Below are positions 9,170-20,204 of a stretch of DNA of 64,000 bases, in pieces. Made by a program: the position numbers and the translations under genes. This stretch comes from Pelomonas caseinilytica. Lineage in GTDB: Bacteria > Pseudomonadota > Gammaproteobacteria > Burkholderiales > Burkholderiaceae_C. The notes under the pieces are model-generated. The model had not been told where the DNA came from and did no database searches. It was given only the letters and a program-made list of their open reading frames with translations. The stretch's first letter is position 1. Each line of letters begins with the position of its first letter. The DNA lies in NCBI RefSeq assembly GCF_021353235.1, contig NZ_JAJTWT010000001.1, positions 372,001 through 436,000 of the forward strand. Direction: 5' to 3'.

Positions 9170-9518
9170 GCGCGATCTCGGGTAAAACCCCGAGCCACGG
9201 GAACGCCGACCGAATTAACAGCGCGCCAAACGCGCATTCGGACACGAATTAGCCCAGGGCCGGGACGCCAGTCGCCGGCCCTTGCCACATGGGCGGGGCA
9301 CTCTTGCCACAGGGCCGGCCAGCGGGCCAATAGTCAATTTGAGGCGGGCCGGATTGAAACTCGTCGCAACCCGCCAACGAAAACTCTTGCATCAAACCCA
9401 CCGGCCGCGTTTTAATTCGGCCACGGAGATACTCGCGGGCGCGTCGCCCCTGGAGCCTCCGAGGCCGCAGCCGCCGAGCCGCGAGTCTCAACGCCCAAAT
9501 CGCAAGAGGAATAGCAGC
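9170..9518. other. 349-bp region between yggX and the H-NS-like gene
   Basis: No credible gene. It begins with a short hairpin just after yggX (CTCGGG/CCCGAG, 9176-9193, without a T-run). It is less GC-rich than its surroundings around 9340-9420, as expected for a promoter region, and probably carries the promoter and a long leader of the H-NS-like gene. Confidence 0.5.
9387..9416 (+). promoter_or_regulatory. Possible sigma-70 promoter of the H-NS-like gene
   Basis: TTGCAT (9387-9392), then 18 bp, then TTTAAT (9411-9416; five of six bases match TATAAT). It would give a leader of about 95 nt before ATG 9519. Read by eye only. Confidence 0.35.
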
Positions 9519-9815
9519 ATGTCCAGTCTCAAGGAACTCCTGGCCCAACGCGCCGCGCTGGATGAACAGATCAACCAAACCAAGGAGCGCGAACGCTCCG
9601 AGGCCGTGGCCAAGGTCAAATCCCTGATGAGCGAATATGGCCTGACCGTGGCCGACCTCAGCATGCGCACGCCCAAGCCGGCCAAGGTGTCCAAGGTGGC
9701 GGCCAAGTATCGCAATCAGGCCACCGGCGAAACCTGGAGCGGCCGTGGCCTGCAGCCCAAATGGTTGAAGGCCGCGATTGCCGGCGGCGCCAAGCTGACC
9801 GATTTCGCCGTCTAA
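9519..9815 (+). CDS. H-NS family nucleoid-associated protein
   Basis: 98 aa. An N-terminal coiled-coil oligomerisation segment (residues about 1-50, rich in Glu/Lys/Gln) is followed by the H-NS DNA-binding motif YRNQATGETWSGRGLQPKWL at about residues 67-86. The TWSGRG core is the minor-groove AT-hook-like loop of the family. Such proteins silence AT-rich, often acquired DNA. Start ATG 9519 has an upstream AGAGGA at 9505-9510. It is monocistronic: a strong intrinsic terminator follows at 9866. Confidence 0.95.
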   Translation: MSSLKELLAQRAALDEQINQTKERERSEAVAKVKSLMSEYGLTVADLSMRTPKPAKVSKVAAKYRNQATGETWSGRGLQPKWLKAAIAGGAKLTDFAV

Positions 9816-9820
9816 ACCCG

Positions 9821-9896
9821 CCAGCCGCCAAATGGCGGCTGGCTGCGCGGCCTCCCCTCAAATCAGGGCCATCCCCGGGATGGCCCTTTTCTTTTA
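9821..9896 (+). terminator. Hairpin plus intrinsic terminator after the H-NS-like gene
   Basis: Two hairpins follow the stop. At 9821-9842 a perfect 10-bp stem (CCAGCCGCCA/TGGCGGCTGG) has a 2-nt loop and no T-run. At 9866-9886 a 9-bp stem (GGGCCATCC/GGATGGCCC, loop CCG) is followed directly by TTTTCTTTT (9887-9895). The second is a textbook Rho-independent terminator. Confidence 0.9.
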
Positions 9897-10076
9897 TCGC
9901 CGGCTCGCCGCCTAAACTCGGCGCATGCCCGTCGCCACGCCGTCCAGCCCCCATCGCCCCGGGTTTGACCCAGGCTTGGCGCTGCCGGCCTGCCGCGAGA
10001 TTCGGGGCATGTCCCCGCATCGCCGCCCCTGCCGCCCGAGCGCACGCGGGCCGGGCCTTGCGGCACGGGCCAAGCC

Positions 10077-13000
10077 ATGGGCCTGAACACTGCGGCGACG
10101 GACGCCCTCGACGCCCGCTCCACCACCTCCGGGCTCTCCGCGGATCCGCCCCCCTCCACGACCCTGCCGCCTGGGCCGCGCCGCATCCATGACCGACGCG
10201 GCTGGCGGCGGATGCGCCGCGTCCTGCTGGCGGGGCTGACCGGCCTGGCCGGGGGTGGCGTGGCCGCCTGGGCCCTGACGGGCCCGGCGCTGCCGGCCTG
10301 GCTGCGCCTGCCGCAGCCCGCGGGCACCATCCCGGCCACGGATCTCTTCATGCCCCTGCTGCTGGCCGCCATCGGCCTGGCGGCCCTGTGGCGGCTGAGC
10401 GCCTGGGTGCTGCCGCTGGTGATGGCAGGCCTGCTGCTGGGCTGCGGCGTGCCGCTGCTGCTGGACCCCCGGGCCGACCCGCTGGACCTGCTCGCCTCGG
10501 CGCCTCTGCTGAGCACCCTGGCCCTGCCCCTGCTGGCCGCTGTGCTGAACCGCGGCCTGATGCGCCGCCTCGGGCTGCCGGGCCGCCTGGCCAGCCGCCG
10601 GGAGATCGCCGGCTTTGCGCTGCTGGCAGGCGTGGCCGCGCCTGTGCTGGCGGGCCTGCTGGCCGTGGGCGTGCTGCTGGCCTTGGGCCTGACGCGGTCC
10701 GGCGCCGTGGCTGGCGCGCTCGAACTGGCCGGCGCCTGGTCCCTGGCCCTGTTGAGCGCCGGCACCGCCCTGCAGGCCAGCACTCAGCGCCCGCGGCGCA
10801 ACGGTCGCTGGGCCGCCCGGCTGATCGCCGTCGCCGCCCTCGCCACGCAGGCCGCCCTGGCGTGGCGGCCCGCCGCGGGCGACCTGCTGCTGGCACCCCA
10901 TCTGCTGCTGTGCCTGCACGCTTTGCAGGCCACGCCCCGCCACAACGCGCGGCTCGGCGCCGGCCTGCTGGCGCTGTGGGCCCTGGGCGCACCGGCCGAG
11001 CCCGCTGCCGTTGGCGCCGGCGCCCTGCTGGCTCTGCTGCCGCTGGCCTTCATCGCGCTGACGCGCCACCAGGTGCGCGAGCGCGACGGCTGGCGCATCG
11101 CCCTGGAGGCCCTGGGCCTGGCGCTGGCGGAATGGCGCCTGCCCGAGGGCCGCCGCCACGCCTCGGCACGCTGGCTCGCGCTGACGACCCCCGTCGACCC
11201 GGCCGCCCGCGCCGGCAGTGCGCCGCTGGATTGGGTCCGCGTCGCCCACCCGCGCGACCGCGAGACCGTGCGCCGTGCCCTGCGCGAACTGCTCGCCCGG
11301 CCGGGGCAGGACCAGCTCGGCCTGGCACTGCGCATCGCCGCCGACGGTGGCGACTGGCGCTGGCACGAGCTGCAGGCCCACGTCCCGCAACGCGACCGCC
11401 GGGGCCGCGCGCGCAGCCTCGTCGCCACCCTGGCCGACGTCAGCTGGCGCCACATGGCCGAGGAGCGCGAGCGCATGTCGGCCACCCTCTTCCAGCAGGC
11501 CGGAGAGGGCCTGGCGGTCATCGATACGCAATGGCGCATCGTCGAGGTCAACCCGGCCTACTGCGAGATCGTGCACGCCTCGCGCGAAGCCCTGATCGGC
11601 CGCGCCGCCGCGCCGCTCAGCCTGGCCAACCTGCAGCGCAGCGGCCTCGACCCGGCCGAGCTGCAGGCCGAGCTGAATGCCGGCCAGCCGTGGAGCGGCC
11701 AGCTGCAGGTGGAGCTGGACGATGGCGGCCGGCACGTCTTCGCGGCCAAGCTCAGCCCCGTGCCCGAGCCGGACGCCGCCAGCCCGCGCTGGCGCGTGCT
11801 CAGCCTCACCGACCTCGGCGAGACCCTGCGCCAGCAGGAGCTGCTGCGCCGCCGCCTGCGCTACGACATCACCACCGGCCTGCCCAACCGGGACGAATTC
11901 ATGCGCCTGATGCAGGAGGCGATGGCAGCGGCCAACCGTGACGGCTTCAAGCTCGTCGTGGGCGTCATCGACCTGGATGACTTCGGCCGCGTCAATTCGG
12001 AGCACGGCCAATTGGTGGCCGACGCCGTGCTGCAGCAGCTCAGCGGCCGGCTGCAGGCCACGCTGCGCGGCGCGCGCGGCGCCTGGCCCGACACGGCCGA
12101 CCACCTCGCACGGCTGCACGGCGACGAATTCGCCGTGCTGCTGCGCGTGCAGACGCCCGAGGAAGCCCAGCGCGCCGTGGACCGCCTGCTGGGCCTGCTG
12201 TCCACGCCGGTGGCCATCCGCGAAAGCCGGATCGGCAACGGCCTGGCGCTCGAGGTCGGCGCCAGCATGGGCGCGACGCTGTATCCGCTGGACGATGCCG
12301 ATCCCGAAACGCTGCTGCGCCACGCCGGCCACGCCCTCTACCGCGCCAAACATGCGGGCCGCCGGGCCGTGCAATTCCACGACCCGGCGCTGGACCAGCG
12401 CGACGAGGCCGGCCTGATCGCCGTCGCCCGGCTGCAGCGGGCCCTGGACCACGACGAGCTGCTGCTGTACTACCAGCCCCAGATCGACCTGCGCACCGGC
12501 CAGGTCGTGGGCGCCGAGGCGCTGCTGCGCTGGCAGCACCCGGATCGCGGCCTGCTGGCGCCGGCCCATTTCCTGCCGCTGATCGCCGCGACGGGCCTGA
12601 CCGTCCAGATCGGCGACTGGGTCATCGAGCAGGCCCTGGTGCAGGCGGCGGTCTGGCGGCAGGAGGGGCTCAACGGTGGCCGCGGCCTGCCCATCAGCGT
12701 CAACGTGGCCGCCCGCCAGCTGAGCCGCCCGGACTTCCCGCAGCGCCTGCAGGAGCTCATCCAGCGCCAGCCGCCCGAGATCGCTCATCTGCTGCAGCTC
12801 GACGTGCTGGAGTCCGACGCCCTGGCCGAAACCCTGGCCGCGCAGGCGCTGATCCAGCGCTGCCTGGCGCTGGGCGTCGGCGTCGCACTGGACGATTTCG
12901 GCGCCGGCTACTCGCGGCTGTCCTCTCTCAAGCAGCTGCCGGTCGACACCCTCAAGCTCGACCGCAGCTACGTGCAGGGCATGCTCGGCGACGCCCAGGA

Positions 13001-13238
13001 CCTGTCGCTGGTGGAGAGCGTCATCGGCCTGGGGCGCAACATCGGCTGCGCCGTGCTGGCCAAGGGCGTCGAGAGCCGCGCCCATGCGCGCGAACTCCTG
13101 CGCCTGGGCTGCCGGCTGGGCCAGGGCAATGGCATCGGGGCGGCGATGCCGGCCAAGGCCCTGCCCGGCTGGATCGAGTCCTTCGCCGGCAGCGACTGGG
13201 CGGAGCAGCTGAAGGCGCCGTCGCGGGTGAATCCGTAA
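10077..13238 (+). CDS. Membrane PAS-GGDEF-EAL protein with altered active-site motifs
   Basis: 1053 aa. The N-terminal third (about residues 45-330) holds several hydrophobic membrane segments. A PAS-like sensor region (about 380-580), a GGDEF domain (about 590-780) and an EAL domain (about 790-1040) follow. The GGDEF signature reads HGDEF (His681-Phe685), so the first glycine is lost. The EAL domain keeps EALLRW (Glu814), DDFGAGYS and KLDRSYV, but the usual AEGVET reads AKGVES (Lys996 for Glu) and LELTES reads LDVLES. In EAL enzymes that Glu is an active-site residue, so phosphodiesterase activity is doubtful; the protein may act as a c-di-GMP receptor. Start ATG 10077 is uncertain; Met46 is an alternative. 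It ends 9 bp before dnaG. Confidence 0.9.
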   Translation: MGLNTAATDALDARSTTSGLSADPPPSTTLPPGPRRIHDRRGWRRMRRVLLAGLTGLAGGGVAAWALTGPALPAWLRLPQPAGTIPATDLFMPLLLAAIGLAALWRLSAWVLPLVMAGLLLGCGVPLLLDPRADPLDLLASAPLLSTLALPLLAAVLNRGLMRRLGLPGRLASRREIAGFALLAGVAAPVLAGLLAVGVLLALGLTRSGAVAGALELAGAWSLALLSAGTALQASTQRPRRNGRWAARLIAVAALATQAALAWRPAAGDLLLAPHLLLCLHALQATPRHNARLGAGLLALWALGAPAEPAAVGAGALLALLPLAFIALTRHQVRERDGWRIALEALGLALAEWRLPEGRRHASARWLALTTPVDPAARAGSAPLDWVRVAHPRDRETVRRALRELLARPGQDQLGLALRIAADGGDWRWHELQAHVPQRDRRGRARSLVATLADVSWRHMAEERERMSATLFQQAGEGLAVIDTQWRIVEVNPAYCEIVHASREALIGRAAAPLSLANLQRSGLDPAELQAELNAGQPWSGQLQVELDDGGRHVFAAKLSPVPEPDAASPRWRVLSLTDLGETLRQQELLRRRLRYDITTGLPNRDEFMRLMQEAMAAANRDGFKLVVGVIDLDDFGRVNSEHGQLVADAVLQQLSGRLQATLRGARGAWPDTADHLARLHGDEFAVLLRVQTPEEAQRAVDRLLGLLSTPVAIRESRIGNGLALEVGASMGATLYPLDDADPETLLRHAGHALYRAKHAGRRAVQFHDPALDQRDEAGLIAVARLQRALDHDELLLYYQPQIDLRTGQVVGAEALLRWQHPDRGLLAPAHFLPLIAATGLTVQIGDWVIEQALVQAAVWRQEGLNGGRGLPISVNVAARQLSRPDFPQRLQELIQRQPPEIAHLLQLDVLESDALAETLAAQALIQRCLALGVGVALDDFGAGYSRLSSLKQLPVDTLKLDRSYVQGMLGDAQDLSLVESVIGLGRNIGCAVLAKGVESRAHARELLRLGCRLGQGNGIGAAMPAKALPGWIESFAGSDWAEQLKAPSRVNP

Positions 13239-13247
13239 ACTCCCGGG

Positions 13248-15152
13248 GTGATTCCCCAAGGCTTCATCCATGACCTGCTGTCCCGCGTCGACATCGTCGA
13301 CGTGGTGGGCCGCCATGTGGAGCTGAAGAAGGCGGGCATCAACCACAAGGGCCTGTGCCCCTTCCACGGCGAAAAGTCGCCGAGCTTCATCGTCAGCCCG
13401 AGCCGCCAGACCTACCACTGCTTCGGCTGCGGCGTCCACGGCAACGCCATCGGCTTCCTGATGGAGCACACCGGCGCCGGCTTCGTCGAGGCCGTGGAGG
13501 ACCTGGCCCAGCAGGTCGGCATGCAGGTGCCGCAGGACGAGCGCAGCCCCGAGCAGCGCGAGCGCGCCCAGGCCGAGAAGGCCAGGCAGCAGAGCCTCAC
13601 CGAGGTACTGGCCCGGGCGGCGGAGTTCTACAAGGCCCAGCTGCGCAAGTCGTCCCGCGCCGTCGCCTACCTGAAGGGCCGCGGCCTCACGGGCCAGATC
13701 GCCGCCCGCTTCGGCCTGGGCTACGCCCCGGAGGGCTGGCGGTCGCTCGCCAGCGGCTTCCCGTCCTACGACGACCCGCAGCTGGTCGAGTCGGGCCTGG
13801 TCATTGCGCCTGAGGCCGAGCCAGGTCAGGAAAGCAAACGCTACGACCGCTTCCGCGACCGGGTAATGTTTCCCATCCGCAACGTGCAGGGCGAAGTCAT
13901 CGGCTTCGGCGGGCGCGTGCTCGACAAGGGCGAGCCCAAGTACCTGAACTCGCCCGAGACGCCCGTCTTCAGCAAGGGCCGCGAGCTCTATGGCCTGTAC
14001 GAAGCCCGCCAGGCCCTGCGCCAGCGCGGCTACGCCCTGGTGGTGGAGGGCTACATGGACGTCGTCGCCCTGGCCCAGCACGGCTTCGGCAATGCGGTGG
14101 CCACGCTCGGCACCGCCTGCACGGCCGACCACGTGCACAAGCTCTTCCGCTTCACGGACAGCGTGGTGTTCAGCTTCGACGGCGACGCCGCCGGCCGCCG
14201 CGCCGCCGTGCGCGCGCTCGAGGCCGCCCTGCCGCACGCGACGGAGACCCACACCGTCAAGTTCCTCTTCCTGCCGCCGGAGCACGATCCCGACTCCTAC
14301 GTCCGCGAGCTCGGCGCCGAGGCCTTCGAGCGCTGCGTGGAGGGCGCCGTGCCGCTGTCGCGCCAGCTCATCGCCGTCGCCGGCGAGGGCTGCGACCTCG
14401 GCACGCCGGAGGGCCGCGCCCGCATGCTCAACCAGGCCCGGCCGCTGTGGGCCCTGCTTCCGGCCGGCCTGCTGCGCCGCCAGCTGCTCGGCGAGATCGC
14501 CCGCCAGGGCCAGATGCCCGAAGGCGAGTTACAGGGCCTGTGGCTGGGCGAGGCTGCCGCGCCGGCTCCGTCCGCGGGAGCACCCGCCGCCCCCCCGCCG
14601 CCCGAGAAACCCCGCTGGCAACCCAAGGGCGAATGGAAGCCCAAGGGAGAGTGGAAGGGCAAGGGCGGATGGAAGCGCCGCGACGAGGAGGAACGCCCCG
14701 CCGGCCCGCGCGCCACGCCCGCCACCGCGGCCGACCATGCCGTGCGGCTGCTGCTGCTCCACAGCGAACTGTGGGAAGGCCTGCCCGCCGAAGACCACGC
14801 CCTCCTGCACGACCTGAGCGGCAGCCATGGAGAACTCATCCACTGGCTGGAACGCCAGCTCACCCACCACGGCGCCACGCCCTGGGCGGCCGTCGAGGCG
14901 GGCCTGGCCGCCGACGGCCTGGCCGACACGGCGGCCCGCCTGATGCGCCCTGCCCGCGACCTCGGCGGCGAAGCCGAGCCCGCCAGCGAGCTGGCCGCGG
15001 TGATGCGCCAGCTCTGGCTGGCCCAGATCGAGGCCGAAATCGCCGCCCTTCTGGCCCGGCCGTCGCTCGGCGATGCCGACCGGCAGCGTTACCGCCAACT
15101 GCGCGAACGTGCCGACGAGCTCCGGGGCCGGGGTGGCGCCAAGGCAGCCTGA
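13248..15152 (+). CDS. dnaG: DNA primase DnaG
   Basis: 634 aa from a GTG start. Makes RNA primers for replication. The N-terminal CHC2 zinc ribbon is visible with ligands Cys37, His40, Cys58 and Cys61. The RNA polymerase core with Toprim follows (VVEGYMDVVAL and DGDAAGRRAA), and then the C-terminal DnaB-binding domain (about residues 490-634). Between core and C-terminal domain, at about residues 455-485, lies a basic, Trp-containing repeat of the type KGEW-KPKGEW-KGKGGW that lengthens the linker. Start choice: the N-terminus from this GTG (PQGFIHDLLSRVDIVDVV) matches the family exactly, and only 9 bp separate it from the preceding gene. Confidence 0.97.
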   Translation: MIPQGFIHDLLSRVDIVDVVGRHVELKKAGINHKGLCPFHGEKSPSFIVSPSRQTYHCFGCGVHGNAIGFLMEHTGAGFVEAVEDLAQQVGMQVPQDERSPEQRERAQAEKARQQSLTEVLARAAEFYKAQLRKSSRAVAYLKGRGLTGQIAARFGLGYAPEGWRSLASGFPSYDDPQLVESGLVIAPEAEPGQESKRYDRFRDRVMFPIRNVQGEVIGFGGRVLDKGEPKYLNSPETPVFSKGRELYGLYEARQALRQRGYALVVEGYMDVVALAQHGFGNAVATLGTACTADHVHKLFRFTDSVVFSFDGDAAGRRAAVRALEAALPHATETHTVKFLFLPPEHDPDSYVRELGAEAFERCVEGAVPLSRQLIAVAGEGCDLGTPEGRARMLNQARPLWALLPAGLLRRQLLGEIARQGQMPEGELQGLWLGEAAAPAPSAGAPAAPPPPEKPRWQPKGEWKPKGEWKGKGGWKRRDEEERPAGPRATPATAADHAVRLLLLHSELWEGLPAEDHALLHDLSGSHGELIHWLERQLTHHGATPWAAVEAGLAADGLADTAARLMRPARDLGGEAEPASELAAVMRQLWLAQIEAEIAALLARPSLGDADRQRYRQLRERADELRGRGGAKAA

Positions 15153-15174
15153 TCGGCTCTTTTGGGGGCCATTT

Positions 15175-15203
15175 TTGACCTGCCGATGAATTTGGCAGAT
15201 AAT
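15175..15203 (+). promoter_or_regulatory. Strong sigma-70 promoter of rpoD
   Basis: TTGACC (15175-15180), 17-bp spacer, GATAAT (15198-15203); five of six bases match the consensus in each hexamer. Transcription would begin near 15210, giving an rpoD leader of about 290 nt. Confidence 0.8.
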
Positions 15204-15497
15204 TCAACGTTTTCCGCGCGCGTCAACAAGAGTGACGGCAGAGAGATGCCGGGCCCGGCCACCCAGCGACACTGGGCAACCGAACAGGTTTTGAAGGCCA
15301 AACCATCCGCCACCTCTGCACTCCAAACGATCACGCCAGCTTGTTCGCGCCACGCCCGGTCCCTCGCCCGATCATCGAGTGATACCTGGCGACGAAAGCC
15401 ACCGCCCCCAGCCCCGCCGGCTTGACGCCGAGCCCGGGCCGGCAGCGGTGGCTGCTGCATTTGTGAATTGACCGCGCAAACCCCTCGAAGGACCTGC
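15204..15497. other. Long untranslated leader of rpoD
   Basis: No gene in this stretch. Short GC-rich inverted repeats are present but no riboswitch class was recognised. The leader may carry post-transcriptional control. Confidence 0.5.
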
Positions 15498-17753
<2,256 letters not shown>

Positions 17754-17868
17754 GGTTGGCCATGAACATGGCCGCCGCAAGGCGGCGCGGGCTGCGCAGC
17801 AGCCTGCACGGAGTTTGCGCCGTGACTCGCTCAGCGAGGCACGGCACAAATTGCGCGCGAACCCACGC

Positions 17869-17893
17869 AAAGGCCGGCCACTCCGGCCTTTTT
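17869..17893 (+). terminator. Intrinsic terminator after rpoD
   Basis: A 9-bp stem AAAGGCCGG/CCGGCCTTT (17869-17877 and 17883-17891) with a 5-nt loop runs into a short T-run (17889-17893). A second hairpin lies just upstream (17819-17845: GCCGTG/CACGGC and CTCGCT/AGCGAG). Confidence 0.8.
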
Positions 17894-17912
17894 GACGTCC
17901 TACACTGACCCC

Positions 17913-18881
17913 ATGACCGCGATCCGCGAGCGCACCGTCCTCTTCGCCGACCTGCGTGGCAGCACCGGGCTCTACGAGTCCCTGGGCAATGCCGAGGCGA
18001 GCGCCCTGGTGACGCAGACGGTCGGGCAGATCAGCGAGGCCGTGCTGGAGAGCGGCGGCCAGCTCATCAAGACCCTCGGCGATGGCCTGATGGCAGCCTT
18101 CGAGACGCCCCGCGACGGCGTGCGCGCCGCGCAGCGCATGCAGGAACTGCTCGAGCGCACCGTGCAGCGCGCCCGCCGCCTCAACAACCCCGCGATGCTG
18201 GCCATGCGATTGCAGGTGGCGCTGGCGCGCGGCGAGGTCGTCGAGCTCAACGGCGACTGCTTCGGCGACGCCGTCAACGTCGCCGCCCGGCTCATCGACC
18301 ACGCGGGCGATGGCGAGATCCTCATCACCGCCGAGGTGCTGGCCGGCCTGCACCACGCCTCCAAGGGGCGCTTCCGCAGCCTGGACCGCATCTCGGTGCG
18401 CGGCCGCGTCGAGCCCGTGCACGTCTACCGGCTGGACGCCGCGCCGCTGATGAGCGCCGATGCGGCGGCCACGCAGTTCGGCGAACCCATGCGCTCGGTC
18501 GAGCCCGACGGCATGCGGCTGATCTGGCAGGACCTGGACCGCGTCTTCGACATCGACGCCATGCCCATCATCCTCGGCCGCAGCGTACAGGCCACCTACT
18601 GCATCACCGACGCCCGGGTCTCGCGCTCGCATGCCCGCATCGACTGGCAGGGCAGCAGCTTCGAGCTGACCGACCTCTCCTACAACGGCACCTATGTGCG
18701 CTTCGGCGATTCGGGCGAGCTGCTCAGCCTCAAGCGGGGCAGTTGCACCCTGCACGGCAGCGGCATCATCAGCCTGGGCGGCCTGCCCAGCGATGAGCAG
18801 TCGCCCATCGTGCGCTTCGAGGTGCTGCACTTCGCCGACACCGAACCCCAGCCCTTCGGCAGCCCGCGCTCGCGGCGCTAG
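17913..18881 (+). CDS. Class III adenylate/guanylate cyclase with C-terminal FHA domain
   Basis: 322 aa. Residues about 1-175 are a class III nucleotide cyclase domain. The first metal-binding Asp is in VLFADLRGST, the second in KTLGDGLMAAF, and the substrate and transition-state region is GDCFGDAVNVAARL. Residues about 215-310 are an FHA domain (ILGRS, SRSHARI, LTDLSYNGTY), a phosphothreonine-binding module. The pair suggests a cyclase recruited by a Ser/Thr-phosphorylated partner; a kinase lies 17 kb away, but any link is speculative. ATG 17913 lies 19 bp after the rpoD terminator, so the leader must be very short. Whether the product is cAMP or cGMP cannot be told by eye. Confidence 0.88.
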   Translation: MTAIRERTVLFADLRGSTGLYESLGNAEASALVTQTVGQISEAVLESGGQLIKTLGDGLMAAFETPRDGVRAAQRMQELLERTVQRARRLNNPAMLAMRLQVALARGEVVELNGDCFGDAVNVAARLIDHAGDGEILITAEVLAGLHHASKGRFRSLDRISVRGRVEPVHVYRLDAAPLMSADAAATQFGEPMRSVEPDGMRLIWQDLDRVFDIDAMPIILGRSVQATYCITDARVSRSHARIDWQGSSFELTDLSYNGTYVRFGDSGELLSLKRGSCTLHGSGIISLGGLPSDEQSPIVRFEVLHFADTEPQPFGSPRSRR

Positions 18882-18894
18882 AGATGGAGCCCCT

Positions 18895-19100
18895 CGTCCA
18901 AGGAGTACCTTGGCCGGCCTTGCAGGCCGCGCAGCCGACAGAGCGACTGCCCTTCGGCAGGCACGGCAAGTCCACTGGACTTGCCGTGTCCGGCCTCAGC
19001 CCCCGAGGGGACGGCGATGCCCGCGGCGTCGAGCCGCAGGCACATCGCCCGTGCGGGCCGGCTCGGGAGCGGCCCAGCGCTCAGCCCGCAAACATCAACA
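18895..19100. repeat. Hairpin-rich intergenic repeat between the cyclase gene and hemH
   Basis: No gene. Hairpins in a row: CCAAGG/CCTTGG (about 18897-18912), CTGCC-CTTC-GGCAG (18947-18960), and a perfect 12-bp stem with a 3-nt loop (18962-18973 and 18977-18988, arm CACGGCAAGTCC). No T-run follows, so it is not a standard terminator. It looks like a dispersed intergenic repeat, which a genome-wide search would settle. Confidence 0.55.
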
Positions 19101-19106
19101 ACTGAC

Positions 19107-20204
19107 ATGCCTTTTCTGCCCGAACCGCCGCAGCGCCACGGCGCCGCCTCCACGGCCACCGACGTGGCCGTCCTGCTGTGCAACCTCGGCACGCCCGACG
19201 CCCCCACCGCGCCGGCGCTGCGCCGCTACCTCGCCCAGTTCCTGTCGGACCCGCGCGTCGTCGAGATCCCCCGGCTCGTCTGGGCGCTCATCCTGCACGG
19301 CATCATCCTGCGCGTGCGGCCGGCCAAGTCGGCCGCCAAGTACGCCACCGTCTGGACGCCCGAGGGCTCGCCGCTCAAGGTCTGGACTGAACGCCAGGCC
19401 AAGCTGCTGCAAGGCCTGCTCGGCGAGCGCGGCCTGCGCGTGCGCGTGGCCTGCGCCATGCGCTACGGCCAGCCCGCCATCGCGGCCACGCTCGACGCCC
19501 TCAAGCGCGAAGGCGTGCGGCGCGTGCTGGTGCTGCCGGCCTATCCGCAGTACTCGGGCGCCACGACGGCCAGCGTCGTCGACGACGTGGCCCGCTGGGC
19601 CCTCAAGACCCGCCACCTGCCCGAGCTGCGCTTCGTCAACCGCTACCACGACGACGCCGGCTACATCGCCGCCCTCGCCCAGACCGTGCGCGAGCACTGG
19701 CAGCGCGACGGCCGCGGCGAGAAGCTGGTGATGAGCTTCCACGGCATGCCCGAGCGCACCCTGCACCTGGGCGACCCCTACCACTGCGAGTGCCTCAAGA
19801 CCGGCCGCCTGCTGGCCGAGGCGCTGGGCCTGAAGGAGGGGGATTGGCTGGTGAGCTTCCAGAGCCGCTTCGGCCGGGCCAAGTGGCTGCAGCCCTACAC
19901 CGAGCCCAGCCTGGTCGCCCTGGCCCGGGGCGGCGCCAAGTCGGTGGACGTCATCTGCCCCGGCTTCGCGGCGGACTGCCTCGAGACGCTGGAGGAGATC
20001 GCCCAGGAGGCCCGCGACGCCTTCCTCGCCGCCGGCGGCCAGCGCTTCGCCTACATCCCCTGCCTCAACGACCATCCCGCCGGCATCCGCGCCATCGCCG
20101 CCCTGGCCGAGCGCCACCTGCAGGGCTGGCCGACGGACGCGCCCCATGCCGACACCCTGGCCCTGCAACGCCAGCGCGCCCTGGCCGCCGGAGCCCGCGA
20201 ATGA
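19107..20204 (+). CDS. hemH: Ferrochelatase HemH
   Basis: 365 aa. Inserts Fe2+ into protoporphyrin IX, the last step of protoheme synthesis; peripheral inner membrane or cytoplasm. Family motifs: LLCNLGTPDAP at the N-terminus, LPAYPQYSGATTASV, the catalytic-His motif SFHGMPERTL followed by GDPYHCEC, VSFQSRFGRAKWLQPYT, and CPGFAADCLETLEEI. ATG 19107 is chosen because the family N-terminus follows it; the frame is open further upstream but encodes repeat-like sequence. The stop overlaps the next start (ATGA, 20201-20204). It is the heme supply step in a window with very high heme demand. Confidence 0.97.
   Translation: MPFLPEPPQRHGAASTATDVAVLLCNLGTPDAPTAPALRRYLAQFLSDPRVVEIPRLVWALILHGIILRVRPAKSAAKYATVWTPEGSPLKVWTERQAKLLQGLLGERGLRVRVACAMRYGQPAIAATLDALKREGVRRVLVLPAYPQYSGATTASVVDDVARWALKTRHLPELRFVNRYHDDAGYIAALAQTVREHWQRDGRGEKLVMSFHGMPERTLHLGDPYHCECLKTGRLLAEALGLKEGDWLVSFQSRFGRAKWLQPYTEPSLVALARGGAKSVDVICPGFAADCLETLEEIAQEARDAFLAAGGQRFAYIPCLNDHPAGIRAIAALAERHLQGWPTDAPHADTLALQRQRALAAGARE

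Noticed and set aside
9912-14285. Very long open frame on the minus strand opposite the GGDEF-EAL and dnaG genes
   Set aside because: A by-product of high GC and codon bias; its translation is low-complexity Gln/Ala/Arg/Gly and both plus-strand genes are certain.
17754-17868. tRNA or small RNA gene after rpoD
   Set aside because: Several hairpins are present, but no cloverleaf with the conserved T-arm bases could be drawn.
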